Numbered from the stretch's first letter, positions 36,792 to 49,684 are shown. The stretch is 64,000 nucleotides of DNA from Gyrodactylus bullatarudis (GCA_012064415.1 SSNU01000294.1:558001-622000), one strand, 5' to 3'. Notes: a model not told the origin generated them from the sequence alone. Numbers and translations: made by a program.

Positions 36792-39700
36792 ATGAGTCAA
36801 GAGGCTGAGAAGAAATTAGAAGATTGTTCTATATGTCTTGAACCGTGAGTTCTATCTTTATGAAATTGGGAAAATATTTTTTGAAATTTTTGCTTGTTCA
36901 ACGCTTCGTTGGATGAAAAAGAGAGCATGAATTCGAGAATTTTTAATATTTTTTACGTTGAAAACTTATGTCAGTCATATGTCAAAAGCAGTGGCCGGAT
37001 GTTTATCAAAATCCATGATTTCTTACTCAGAAATTTCGTTTAATCAGAAAAAAACATGATGTAGTATTAATGTATTTATTAGGTGTCCGAATATGAATTC
37101 AACTCAAAAATAACTAGTAAGGTTGTTAGTTAGTTTTATATTTTAATTCCAATGATGATTCACTTGAATACGGTGTATAATAGAAGAGAAAATCGGAAAA
37201 TTTTATGCAAAAACTCTGCGAAAATCGAAAACCGATCACATATCTTAAATCAATATTCCGTGTAAAAATGTCATCATAATCCAAAGTTGATCGAAGATCA
37301 CATTGCAATAATTCTTCAAATCTTCAAATTACGAAAATCGTATTTCCTTTCAGCTATAAAGAAAAAGTATTATTGAAATGCAAACATTCGTACTGCAAGG
37401 ATTGTATCACTCGTTGGTTCAAAACATCAGTCTGTCCGACATGTCCAAATTGCAAAGGAACCTTTGTGCTCAGGGATCTGGCTCAGTATAACGATAGAAA
37501 ACCATTGTATGTTTATGAAAACTTCTATCACCTGACAGGGGATAAAGAAAACCTTCTCAAAGTTAGTTAACACTCTTTCTTATTCCCTCATTGGCTAAAT
37601 CTATACATTTTCAGACAAATCGATATAGACATCAAGTTTTTTTTCACTAATTAGATTAAAGTAAACCATTTTACTGGCGATGGTTTATTTGCGACTTCCC
37701 TTCTAAATCATAAATATTTATTTGTTATTTTTAAGAAGGATTTCATATTCAAATATGTTTCTTTTCTTATAATACCAATAATAATTCTGTTGTATTTATT
37801 TATTTAAACAGAAATTTTATCCAGCAAGCAAGTTAGATATCTTTTAACTTGGGAATGATATGAGAGAGAAAAAGGGGGAATTGCTTCTCTCCCCTGAATT
37901 TGTAAATATAAATACATTGTATGTATATTTCTTACTTCTCCCTGAATATTCAAAGGAAAGTCTTACTCTTTTCTCTGTATCCATGGTAATTGATCGAGAT
38001 TCAAAAGAATGTACTTTTATATGTTTGTATCAAAAGTTTTATTAAATATTAAACTGTTATTCGTCAAAATTGATACAATCAACCTTTTTCGATCATTCAC
38101 TAATGAAAAATCAATTTCAAATTCGAGAAAAAATAAAATGATTTAGCAGGCTTTTGTTAAGTCATGAGTCATGAGTCTAATTTATATTTCACTTTAAAAA
38201 ATATATATTTTGGATCTCTTGATATATTCTTTTAAAAAAAGAAAAAAAATAACGTTTGAAAGAAATTGATATTCTCACATTGATTTTTAGCCTGAGTAAG
38301 CCTAATTGGCAAGAGTCTGTTTTCATTAATCGAAAGTAGGACGAACGAATTCATTCCACTCTGTCTCGTTCCACAGTTTCATCTATTCTCACTCTTTTCT
38401 CTGATGATGCTAGCCAGGAAATTAGTATAGCTATCGATTTTCTTCATCATTCATTTCTACAAGTATTATTAAATTATATATATTTCTGTGATACTTATTC
38501 CTCTTATTTTCATCAAAAAAGGAAAAAGAAGTATAAAGCATTCCTTTTTTCTCCCTGCAGAAGCTTCAGAAAGCTAGCTTGAACAATGAGAATTTCGTCC
38601 TAACAATCTCGGAACACCTGCAAGAGTTGGAAAATTTGACAACATATATCGGATATCTAAGGTCTAACTTGATAATAAATGATGATGAAACTTATCAAAT
38701 TAACGGACCTATAATAGTCAAGGCTAACCAATTGTTGAATAAACTTATTGCTGATGCAAGACATTTGAGAAATGTGAAAGATTCAGCACAAAATGAATTC
38801 CAGGAAATCACTTCAAATTGTGATTGTATTCTTCTGCCAAATGAAGTAGGAAAAGGCATTGGCATTGAAAAGGTAATTTCAATTCTCTTGAATAAGTATT
38901 TTTATAATGAGATATTTCCTGTACTAATAGTTCGTATACTAATTTTTTTTTGAATAGAAATATGATCATCTTTCACGATTCTATTCTAAATACATATCAA
39001 AATACTAAATCTTAAAATTTAACATCTCAGGAAATACAATTGATGGATTCCGTGTTTTTTTCTGGTTCTACTGATGAATTATCAATTAATTTTAGGGTAC
39101 ATTGAAAACCCAAGAAACATTGCAAAATAAACCGTTTGAAAATATTTCAAAAAACTGAGTCGATATTTAAAAAATGAAATTCAATTCGTAGCAGCTTTAA
39201 CATACTAATTACTAAGATTACTAATACAAGAGATCAAGAGTAAGGGTTGATTCTGCTACTAAAAGTTTTATAAAAATATTTATTTAAAAGCCAGTTACTC
39301 AATCTCTAAGTTCTCATTAGAGTCGCAAGAATCCCGGGAATCTAGTTAAATTTTATCGATCGAATTTAATTTTTCTTTCTTCAGTTCAGGTCGATAAATT
39401 ATGTCATTAGGTTTGTTTCTGTTTCTCAGTTCAAAACGTAAGAGTTTTTAAGATATACTTAATTTGAAAGGAAAATCTGACTCGTGAATTTCCATAGTAT
39501 TAAAGTGTATAATTAAATTCAAAATTTGAATAAAAATTATTATTATTATTATTTACTCTGTATTGTAAGATGATGGTAAAGTTAGCTTTAGCGTTAAGCT
39601 TACAGAGAAAAAGCTAAATCACATTTTCATAGCATGACTTTTTCTTCAATCTCTATGTCTATGATTTTTAATACCAGAATAATATCAGAATTTCACTAGT

Positions 39701-40307
39701 AGGTCGATAATTGAAATCAGTGTATCTCTCTTATAGTTCACGAGGTAGTTAATAATTTATTACTTTCTCCAGCTAACTGATACAATTGATAAATTCAGTG
39801 AAGAACAAGAAAATGAAATGAAAGCAATCGATGTAAAATACAAGAGAGGAAAATACAAGTCTGATCGGTATTTCAAACTATTTGCATATATCATCAAGGT
39901 AATTAATATATCATTGGTTTTCTGCTTGGATAAGGCAAAAATACCTTTCTTTCTTCCTTTCTTGCTTTTTGTCGAGATATGTTAAAAAAGTATTATAAAA
40001 CAAAGGAAGAAAAGAAAAAAATTGCCCAAACATTGGACTATATCGAATTACACCTCTTTACAAATTTAATTTTTAGGAGGCAGTCTTCAATTTTGGAACT
40101 TGTCCAAAACTATACACAGGAGGTTCTTTGGACGCTTGGTTTGATAAGTTTGAAGAATTCATATCAACCATAAATAATCCATCGGATCATATTGTAGTTG
40201 AGCTACTGAAGAGTCTATTACCCGAGGAGTGTTGCTTCTGGAATGCTGACTCAGTTAAGCAAGGAATAAGTAAATTGAGACATGAAATTCAATCTTTAAA
40301 AGTTTGA
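36792..40307 (+). CDS. RING-finger protein, probable E3 ubiquitin ligase
   Basis: The five exons are 36792-36844, 37354-37561, 38561-38872, 39773-39898 and 40077-40307. All join in phase and give 309 residues. The N-terminus holds a C3HC4 RING: CSIC (residues 12-15), CKHSYCKDC (27-35) and CPTCPNC (45-51), split by the first intron between the first and second zinc ligand pairs. The remaining 250 residues are helical and charged, with no domain I recognise; the last part has FNFGTCPKLYTGGSLDAWFDKF. RING proteins normally hand ubiquitin from an E2 to a substrate, so that role is inferred. Introns are 509, 999, 900 and 178 nt, longer than in the genes to the right. An AATAAA-like signal follows within 60 bp. 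Confidence 0.75.
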
Positions 40308-40478
40308 GTTTTATTTCATCTCTCCAATGGATAAATAACAATATTTTAATTTTTGTTTAAATAAATTGATTTGAAATTATAAAATAAAAAATATTGTTCA
40401 TTCTCACTCTTGGTTTCTTTGCCTTGACATAAAAATTTGACATTAGTAATGTTGACAATTTCGAAATAGATATATAAT

Positions 40479-40709
40479 TCAATTCAACACCCATTGCGGA
40501 GCTGATGGTAAGCAATAAGGTGGAGGTGAGGGCCGATTGTCCATAAAGTCGTTTTCGTTTCTTGGACTAACTGAAGATAAAATAGGCTTCGGATGGATTA
40601 AAGTGGTTTTTCTGCGTCCACAAAAGTACCATAATATCGAAAAGACTATGAAAAATGCGATCAAGAAGAATATTGCAAATCCAATAAGAAAGAGGAAAAA
40701 CTCATTCAT
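40479..40709 (-). CDS. Small single-pass membrane protein with PPPY tail (family member 10)
   Basis: This intronless protein of 76 residues reads MNEFFLFL with a transmembrane helix from about residue 4 to 28 (FFLIAFFIVFSILWYF), CGRRK, and a tail ending NRPSPPPYCLPSAPQWVLN. It has the same architecture as the cluster at 18-35 kb. It is transcribed opposite to the RING gene and ends about 170 bp from it, tail to tail. The PPPY makes it a candidate WW-domain ligand. Confidence 0.7.
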   Translation of the reverse strand: MNEFFLFLIGFAIFFLIAFFIVFSILWYFCGRRKTTLIHPKPILSSVSPRNENDFMDNRPSPPPYCLPSAPQWVLN

Positions 40710-40955
40710 TGGATGGAATGATGAATTTCAATCTGATCGGCAATTTCTTTTGAAAGCACACTTTGGCCAATTTGCTCTTCTGATTCAAAGAGTCTGAGAA
40801 AAAGTATTGCATACTTTCATAAACTATAAGAACATGCTCGTTTCTGCTTGCATGCGTGTGTATAATTGAAAAAAATAATAATTTGTAATTGAACGATAAT
40901 ACGTATTGAAAACAAACAACTATAGGTCGATGTAGAAAAATAATGTGTTGATTCA

Positions 40956-41726
40956 TTAACGATAGATTGCCATTGGCTTCATGTCTGGTCCAGGGGGTGT
41001 AGCAGCTTGTTTAGCATGCATTTCACAAAATAGTTTATCATTTATATAGAAATAACCAACATTCTTTAATCCAATGCCACACTTGATGCATTTGAGACAG
41101 CCAGGATGCATAAGGTATTTATTGTGAACTTTAACAAACGCTCCTTTAATAAAATCCTGACAGGCGTGACACTTTAACCGGTCAATATGATGATTTTGGT
41201 CTGATTTCTTCTCTAGTTCTCCCACAGCAACCCCTGCATTCTGCATTCTATTGAAAAAGTTTTGATTAAAATTACTCTTTGAGTACATTCCTTTTGGAGA
41301 GTTATAATCATTATGCGAGACTTTGCGAACGCCACCAGATTCATTCTTCAAGATGAATTGCTCCCCTTGCGTAAGAGATATTGGATTGACAGTATCTTGG
41401 AAATTATTAATCTCTAGAGGTTGAGGCTTCGTCTTAGGTTTTCTCATTTGATATTGACATTCCTCAGTGGAGACGATAAAATCGATGACATTACAGCCTC
41501 GAATAATTTCCATTTTAGCTTCTTCGTGAGTCATATTGGATGTTTTTACATTGTTTATTGACTCAACATAATCTCCAGATCGAAGGCCAGCCCTATCAGC
41601 TATACTCTGAGTATGAACCATTGATATTTGTAGAGGAACATTCTTATTAATGCCACCCTCCAAGCGAAACCCCCATGGTAGGGATAAATCGTGTTTTTCA
41701 AGCCTCACTTTGCGATATCCAGACAT
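40956..41726 (-). CDS. PDZ-LIM protein of the ALP/Zasp family (PDLIM1-like)
   Basis: This single-exon gene encodes 256 residues. An N-terminal PDZ domain (about 1-88) has the carboxylate-binding loop PWGFRLEGG (residues 18-26). A Zasp-like motif NSPKGMYS lies at 142-149. One C-terminal LIM domain has all eight zinc ligands: C186, C189, H207, C210, C213, C216, C234 and H237. This order (PDZ, ZM, single LIM) is that of the ALP/PDLIM1-4 and short Zasp proteins, which dock at alpha-actinin in muscle Z-discs, dense bodies and stress fibres. The ATG at 41726 is followed directly by a canonical PDZ start. The absence of introns is unusual for the family and would fit intron loss or a retroposed copy. 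Confidence 0.88.
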   Translation of the reverse strand: MSGYRKVRLEKHDLSLPWGFRLEGGINKNVPLQISMVHTQSIADRAGLRSGDYVESINNVKTSNMTHEEAKMEIIRGCNVIDFIVSTEECQYQMRKPKTKPQPLEINNFQDTVNPISLTQGEQFILKNESGGVRKVSHNDYNSPKGMYSKSNFNQNFFNRMQNAGVAVGELEKKSDQNHHIDRLKCHACQDFIKGAFVKVHNKYLMHPGCLKCIKCGIGLKNVGYFYINDKLFCEMHAKQAATPPGPDMKPMAIYR

Positions 41727-44455
41727 GGTTCTACTTTATGAAGTAAGGATTCAAGATATTTTCAGGTTTATCATCAACAACATTTACATGAAAAAAAGCT
41801 TTTGTGGATCTCCCAAAAATCATTGGTTATTCATTAATCTTCAGTTCTTTATTTCAGCCAATAAAATTTCTTTGTTCAAATTCGCAGACAAACAGCAGTA
41901 GTCACTCCCTTTCAGTGATATTTATGCAAAAGAAACAGGTTATCTTGCTACTGCTCCCAGCAAATGTCAGAAATATGCTTCTTGTTTATTATTGAATAAA
42001 TGAAAATCTTTTTCATCAAATAATATCGAATATATTCCCTATATAGGGAAAAATGTGAGCTAGCAAAGATTATCTATGAATTTATGAATCTATAAAAAAT
42101 ATGCTTATTTACAAGATTTCATAGAGGGTGGATACTTGTTTGAATTTGGATGCCTTAACATGATGTAATTAAATTTGAAAATCGATCGAATACATGAAAA
42201 AGACTGCTGATTACATCCTTCTTATGTTTACTATCGTACTAACTATAGTGTGATGTAAATAGGGACGAAAATTATTCTTCTGACATGATGTTTTGATAAG
42301 ATGGGAAAGACACGTTGAAAAAGAGGAAGTATAAAAATCCTTTTAAATTTATCTAGTGGTAAAAATAGACTTTCCTCATTCTATAATTAATAATTATAAA
42401 TAATAATAGAGATTCATCCTTAAATGAGAATTTTCGTTTTTCTTTATTTTCTAAAATAATTTCCATGTCTAGCCTTTCTGGGCCTGATATTTTTCAAGTT
42501 ACCACACCCTCTAAATTTCGTTATTTAAAACAAAAATTAAAAAGGATTTCCATACTTACTTATACTCCGAATCTTACAAGTCTTTTGATTCAGATTTTCC
42601 AGAATTTGATAAACTTGGAGTCATCGGAAGTTTTCAAAATTTTTTATTCAATTCGGAAGAATAGAAAGACTTATGCCCTAAAAATAAGATAAACTTTGCA
42701 ATGATAAAATTCATTTTCTTACTTTGAGTTTCCAATGAAAAAATAGTTTTCTTTAGAAACTAAAAATTCTTAAAAAAAACTAAAATTATTTGAAATATGA
42801 ATAAAAATGATCACTGAATGATAAAAACAGCATAGTCTTCATACATTTTGTGTATTGAAAGAAAGGGTAAAAGAGATAAAAAAGAAAAATTTTGACAACA
42901 TCCTAAAAAAGATGAAGCTTTTGAAAATAAAATCGATTGAATATTTTTTGAATTCTCTGTATTTACTAATAAAAGATTATTTAATCGATAAAATTTAGAT
43001 AATTATTGTATGAGCATTGCTCATTGAGCATCATTTTGAAATTTCATTTTCAATACGGCTTGTAAATTGAATCTTGGTACAGACGAGATGTTATCAAGAA
43101 AATAATTATAATCAAATAAGCCATTATAACCAGAGATAAATCTCTCTACCTGTTGAGACCCATTGATAAGAAACCATTATTATCATAGTGATAAGATCTT
43201 TTCCGATATTGTGTTTAGATTTTTCTTACTCGCTTAAAGTACTTGCCAGAATTTTCAGCTAATCTTAATATGACAATCAATGTCTTTCAGTATTTGTCTT
43301 GAAGCAATTTATTTTCATCTGGATTATTCTTTATCATTTATTTGTTCAAATTTGTGTATAAAGAACAGGGTTTTATCAACTATAAAATGACTGTATTTTT
43401 TGAATTTATACAGTTATTTGTTGGACAATTTTACTGATGAATATAATATAAAAAGCTTGATAAAATTTCAACTCTCGATTCGCCTAATTAATTGGACAAA
43501 AACACATCTTGATTTGTAATCAATCTTGTCTAGCCAATTAGCAAGACAAGATTGAAAAATTAATGGCCAAGAATACGAATTTCGATCACAATCATGTACA
43601 TTAGATTAAAGAAACTAATCATCAGTGATGATCCTTAAAGAAGTGTAGATTTAGTGATTCAGTTTATTCCCTTACAACTTTTGATATTCCATGTAAGCAT
43701 ATCTTCTAGTGGTTTATATTTTCTAATGAAATTATAGTTATCCCTGATTGAATTGTCTCTCTGAATAGCCAGGTATGAAATTAGGATACCTCTAACTCAA
43801 AGGTTGTAAGCATAAACCTATCCTAATCCTATCCTAGGAAAAACATATAGGATTTTATTCGTATTTGACAAGGTTTAGACATCAGAAAATACATGATAAA
43901 TGAAAAGTAAAAATAAATCTTAATACTTGTATAGCTCAAAAATTTCATAATCTTTGAAATTTAAGATCACTAATTTTGGAATAAACTGAAAAAAGAGAAA
44001 AAATTTCAATCAAACATAATTAACATATTTATTAATAAGCTCTAATAATGTGGCCGTTTTTTTCAAATACACGATCAACGTGTTCACTCCAAATCAACAA
44101 ATAGATCTTTTTTTGAAATCTGATATTTTTTATTTTTTTCCATATCATATAGCATAGATAATGCAGGATAGCTATTCAGCATTTAAGGATTCAAGAAACT
44201 CTCCGAATGTACTGCAGCAGACAATTGTAAAGAAATCATCCGTTCTGTATCATTAATTATTCAGTACAAGTTATGATAACAGATGAAACTCTTTATTTAC
44301 TCATGGCATGGAAATATGCCAGTTCTTCTGAAGACATGCTAACAACACTGGGCCGGGATCTTCGCTTTCCTGTATTAGAGGGCAATTCAAGGGAATGACT
44401 ATGACCAAAAATAGTTGAATAAATAAAAGTTCTCTATTCGTATCAATTGTATGAC
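41727..44455. other. Intergenic, no gene seen
   Basis: No supported gene. A small hairpin, caatcttgtct ... agacaagattg (about 43523-43555), is the only structure noticed. Short open frames at 41650-42000 and 42465-42692 lack recognisable content. Confidence 0.45.
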
Positions 44456-47228
44456 CTACTTGACAGGGCAAATAGGAATATTATTTCCAGAACTCTGAGT
44501 GGGAGAATCTTTCTTTTTTTCCTCAATTTCCATGAGAATTTTTTCTTCTTCCTCCTCAAAAACCAGACAACCTTCCGACATTGATATCAAAATATAATCT
44601 AAAATCATAGTCCAAACAATTTGAACACTATGCGTAAACTCTTCCGCTAAGACTGTGTTGAAACTTGATAATATAGCCCTTTTGAAAACCTAAAGAAAAA
44701 ATAATGAGTTGAAATTTAGAAGAATAATTACAAAAAGTAAAAAATAGATCATCATTAACTTGAAGATCTATTCTTTGTATTTACCAAAAATAGGAGATTT
44801 TTTATTTTAATTAAAAGGATTTAAAATAAGTTTTTCATTTAATAATAAAATTAATTACAGTCAGTAAGATTCTTCTTGATCAATTTAATAGGAGAATCTT
44901 AAAATAGCTTGAGATCACAAATTTTTTCTTCGTATGAAACCATAAGATAAGTCATCTTCATATAAACCTTGATCATCTGTTTCCAAAACAGCTTCGAAAA
45001 TAACTTTGTCAAGCTGAATTCTTGTACTGCTTTCCTTTTTTCAAGGAAATTTTGAAAGATTCAAAAAATTAAGCATTCATTAATTCTGCAATGTTTGACG
45101 TCAAATTACCAAATCTTCTATTTTTTGTAAATACAACGAATAGGCCTTGATGATCTATGTTCTACTTTTTGTAATTATCCCAAATAAAAAATACAGCTCA
45201 CCTGAAGAATTCAGAGTAGTATCTTTATTTAAAATCTCTTTTTATTTAAATCGTCATGAAAATACAGTTTAACTAACAAATATCCAGAATTTTGAAAAAC
45301 TTTTGGAATACAGCATTGGCAGTCTAGTAGACAGACTTTTTACTCAATGTTGCATTTTCCACCAAGGATATTATTATTACTAACTTGGTAGCAGGAGTAG
45401 GTGTAGATACGGATACAGTATTATTATTTTTTTATTTTTGGCATCCACATATTATATAGTTTGTGATTAATTGATTACTTTTAAGGATAAAGAAATATTT
45501 TTATTGATTTCTCTAAGGAAAAAATTGTTCATAAAAGAATCAAAAAAACTCACATGACTTAATTTGTTTAGAATTTAAAAAGAATTACACATTTCAGTGT
45601 GAATTACTGTATAATTTTCTCAAATACACCCCACACAGTCTATCAAAGATAAAAAGATTAATGAACAGAAAAAACTGTCAATCAATTTAGATTAATCAAG
45701 AGTAGTCTTCTTCTTCATCTTCTTTGATTGATGAAAAGGAAAGAATCCTTTTAACCAATTCACACACCTAATGTATTTATTATCGAAAACATTTTTATAC
45801 TTTACTAGCAAATCTAATATGACACCATTAAGGTTAATTAGGAAAAATAAATGCATTTGAAACCCCCTACTTATAACTTGCAAGTTTCAGACATATACAG
45901 TGGTATATTATACACTGTGTGTATACATTGTGTTCTTAATGAGATGATAATTTTGTCATTTCTTATTTTCCATAGTTGCTCTCTAATGCCATATGCAATA
46001 AGCTACAAAAATCTATCCTTCTTCAATTAAGTTATAGGTTTCTTTGAGAAAATTGTTTAAATATTCATAAGATTATTTGGCCTGATTAAGAAAAATTAGA
46101 TTTTTTAATTAATTTTTCATATTGTTAGAATTATGAATGCTTTCTTACTTCAGTAACTATTGGTGATAATTTTGAATTTTTGACTCAAAATGTTGAGTTC
46201 TCATATTAGTTCTTTTAACGTAAGGAAAATTTACCTTGAAATATTCTGTTTTCATTCCAGGAATTGTGGCATGCTTGGCTCCAACCAACACAAGCTTTGA
46301 GTAAAGATCGTCAGGATCCACTTGAAATGTTTCTATTGTCAAGTTAACTAGATCTAACATCTTTTTTGCATGATCAAGATATTGATCATTTTTCATAAAT
46401 TCTTCAAAGGATTTTGCTCTTGAATTAAAAATTTTATGTTAATAAACATTTTAGATTTCGTGATATTTTTTCGTTTTATTGAGTCAATAGTCGCCTCTAT
46501 ATGCTATGTCCTCAAATTTTCTTTTTCTTCAGAAGAACTTTTAACTTCTAGTCTAAAAGTAGTCAAACTCTAGCAAGTTCATTAGAATTTTTAGCTAATG
46601 TAAATTTTACATTGTAAAAGATATCCCTTTATGCTCAATTAAATATAGAGAATAATTTTTCTCAGCTTTTGAGATAAAAAAATTCAACTCACCCATAGGG
46701 AAATATTTTCATAAGATCAGGATATATTTCTAGAGAAGTTTTAGAAATTTCATAAGCAATTTCTTCGGATTTAGCGAGAATTAAAGGCCACGTTGATTGA
46801 AGGACGTCAGTTTCGAAGTCAGTAAAGTTTCGAATATTTGGTCTCTCAATGCCAAGTATAACACTACAATTATCAGTATTTCCACTCGATCTTCGAGTTA
46901 TATCAAGGCTCTTTGAAAATGGGGCTCCGTTAAAACTTCTTTTATCAAAGCTTCCTCGAGCGCTACAGGAATAAACACTTCGCGATTGACCCCTGTCAAA
47001 TATACTCAACATTTGATTATTCTCAGAAGGAGGATTCAAAGAACTTTTTCTGTTTATTGTGGTAAAATCATCATCTTCAGATTCCATGCGAATGTCAGGA
47101 ATTTTTAGATCTATGTCTGTTATGGCAAAGTCTCCTTTTTCAAAATCCGAGCTAGATTTGACAACTTTCACTTGAGGTGTATGTCGATCAACAAGACCAG
47201 AAACGAATTTGTTCAAGCTACAGCCCAT
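44456..47228 (-). CDS. Membrane-anchored globin, globin X-like
   Basis: The three exons are 47228-46693, 46418-46235 and 44689-44456, giving 317 residues. The globin fold begins near residue 130 (FTDFETDVLQSTWPLI). His195 (E7, LDHAKK) and His228 (F8, GAKHA) are both present, so heme can be bound. The last intron splits EYFK/VFKR, twelve residues after F8, the classic G7.0 position; the first intron lies in the CD region, not at B12.2. The protein starts MGCSLNK: Gly2 and Cys3 fit N-terminal myristoylation plus palmitoylation, the hallmark of globin X-type membrane globins. An N-terminal extension of about 125 residues is serine-rich, and the C-terminal tail contains an EEEEEK run. Introns are 274 and 1545 nt. 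A redox or signalling role at the membrane is known for relatives, not shown here. Confidence 0.85.
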
Positions 47229-47907
47229 TATTTGATCCTTTTTGAATCCTACCGCATGTTGATTTGAGGACTGTGATTTTTACCAGAGTAGAATTATCCT
47301 TAAAATACCTGTGTATTCTCTTTCAGTGTTTTCATTGGTCAAAATTTGATATGAGGAGTAACGAATCATCATAGACTCTACTTTCTATCGCCAGCTAGTT
47401 TTATTTCTCAAAGGAAACCTGATTTTGAGAGTAATTTTTAAGGTTATTATTAATTTATCTAAAATTCCTCAATTCTTACACTAGTAAGATACATAAATTT
47501 TTCAATTTACCTATCAATAATCAATAATAAGTACTTATTGTGAACATGATGAAGTTTTTTTTGATATAATTGTGAAAAAATGATAATCAGTAATATCGAT
47601 TCAGTGTTTCAAAAGATCATGCGATAAATCATCATATTTTAGTTTTATAGTTTGAAAGGGCATTATATCTTATAACTATTGGTTAAATTAGAAATAATCT
47701 TGATAAAGATAAGTTATAAAAGTAAAATTTTAAAGCAAGTATATATTTTCATCCTTAAAGTGCAAGTTAAACCGAAATATGTCATTTGATAATAAACTGT
47801 AAAAATATTTCGAATTTAAGCTCATTCGATTATCTTTAAGTTAAACAAAAAGTATTTTTCGATTATTTTCCCTTAAAATTTTTGTGTGAATTGATTGAAG
47901 ATTCGAA
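47229..47907. promoter_or_regulatory. Divergent intergenic region between globin and RARS2
   Basis: 679 bp separate the two start codons, which point away from each other. It must hold both promoters. No specific element could be identified beyond AT-rich runs. Confidence 0.4.
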
Positions 47908-49589
47908 ATGTTAAAAAATGTTGTGAAACCATTGCGCTTAAATTTCGACTCTCCTCAGCCCTTGACAATTCTCATAGATTATAGCTCACCAAATATAGCT
48001 AAATTCTTTCATTTTGGTCATTTTAGAGCTACAGTACTAGGAAATTTTTTAAATTCATTGTTAAAAACATTCGGACACAAAACTCATACAATAAATTATA
48101 TAGGAGATTGGGGATTTCAATTTGCTCTGCTCGGTCATGGCATTGAAGAAAATAAAATTACATCACAAAACAAATCACTATCAGATATTAGACAACTTTA
48201 TTCTCAGTTCAGTTCTTTATCAGCGACTGATCCAGAATTTCGAAATAAAGCGAAAATTTACAACTCAGAATTTGAAGAAAGCTTCCTGCTCGGCGAGAAA
48301 ACAAACCGTTTTGATGAATGGTCTTACATAAGAAATATTTCTCTTGCCAATTACTATGAATTATACAAAGTAAGGAATTTTAATTTGATGAAGCTTTAGA
48401 AATTGGGAATCAACTTTGACTCTTTCGAATTTGAATCTCAATATGTTTCCAAGACGCATGAAAATATGAAGGAGTGGGTTAAAAAAGGCATTTTCAAGTA
48501 AATAAACGTATATTTCATCTGCTATTTAGTGATAATGATTTGTACTTTGTCAACAAGAGTTCAAAGAAAATCCCCTTATTCACTCAGGAAAAATCAACTT
48601 TATATCTTTCTCGGGATATAACTGCTTTTCTATCAAGAAAGTCTCGTTACAATTTCGATAAAATTCATTATGTTGTCGATTCTGATCAGTCTTTACATTT
48701 TCAAAATATGAAAGAATTTTTACATAAACTTGATCCTAGCGTAAAGTTTAATGACCTGTTACACGTACCATTCTCCAAAGTTTCTGGTCAAAGTTCCCGA
48801 AAATTAAGCGGCATTTACCTTGGAAGTTTTATTGATGAAACAAAAAAAAAGTGTTATGAACAACTTCTTCATAGTCCGACTACAAGAACTTCTCAAGAAG
48901 ACCTTGAACTTGTGGCAGAAAAATTAGCCCTATCATGGTTATTCTTTGAAATCCTTAAATATCCTCGTCTCACTAAAGTGAACACAGAGTTACATTTCGA
49001 TAATCGTGACTTATCTGGCCGTAAACTTCAATATTGCAATGCACGGTTGTGTAGTATCTTCAAAAGATTTTCAGCTTCCTATCCATCTCTTCTCACTTGT
49101 TTTGATGAAAAAAATTTTGAATTCGATGAAAGAGAAATTATCAGCAAACTTGTTAATCCGGGAGAAATTTATAAAAAATTAGACTCTCAGCAAAAGATTG
49201 TTATCAATAAAGTTCTCTCCTTTGTTGATGGGTATGTTTTCTATTAATTCACTATATTTTCAAGCTATCACGATGTCCTCAAGAAATGCCTAAACAACAT
49301 GGATTCCCACCATCTTTGCACACATTTAACTATTCTAACGTAAGCTATACAATTTTATAAATTTTATTCGACTTTCCTCTATATTTTATATTTTAGAAAT
49401 AACCTCAACAAGTTTTATAAAGTCTATCCTATTACCGATGGAGGTGATGAACAGAAATGCCTAGTGAGTTAATTTTATTCTTTAATATCGTCTTTTATCC
49501 AGTTTGGATTATTGATATGCTTGAAAGCAAAACGGACCATATCTCATGGAATAAGATTACTTGGTACAGATCCCCTGAACTCTGTTTGA
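47908..49589 (+). CDS. RARS2: Mitochondrial-type arginyl-tRNA synthetase
   Basis: The six exons (47908-48369, 48400-48497, 48530-49231, 49265-49339, 49397-49463, 49503-49589) join in phase and give 496 residues. The catalytic start reads DYSSPNIAKFFHFGHFR; HFGH (35-38) is the HIGH signature and SSPNIAK is typical of ArgRS. INYIGDWGFQFALLGHG follows. A degenerate KMSK-loop equivalent (SGQSSRKLSG) and LYLSRDI are as in RARS2. The C-terminus HGIRLLGTDPLNSV corresponds to the conserved anticodon-domain end (LLGI.P...M). The N-terminal additional domain of other ArgRSs (about 100 residues) is missing unless an unseen upstream exon exists. Introns are 30, 32, 33, 57 and 39 nt. The protein charges tRNA-Arg in mitochondria. 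It converges on GK5, with 95 bp between the stops. Confidence 0.88.
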
Positions 49590-49684
49590 ATTATTCTATG
49601 AATCATTAATAATAAATTCTATATTTAATTATAAAAATATGAAGATTTTCTGAAAAAAATCTAACTCTAATTTACATATAGAGG

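Noticed and set aside
37126..37308. Minus-strand frame of 60 codons
   Set aside because: It lies in the first intron of the RING gene, antisense and without motif.
37860..38045. ATG frame of 61 codons
   Set aside because: It sits in an intron of the RING gene and has no recognisable content.
40537..40797. Plus-strand frame of 86 codons
   Set aside because: Antisense shadow of the PPPY membrane gene at 40479-40709.
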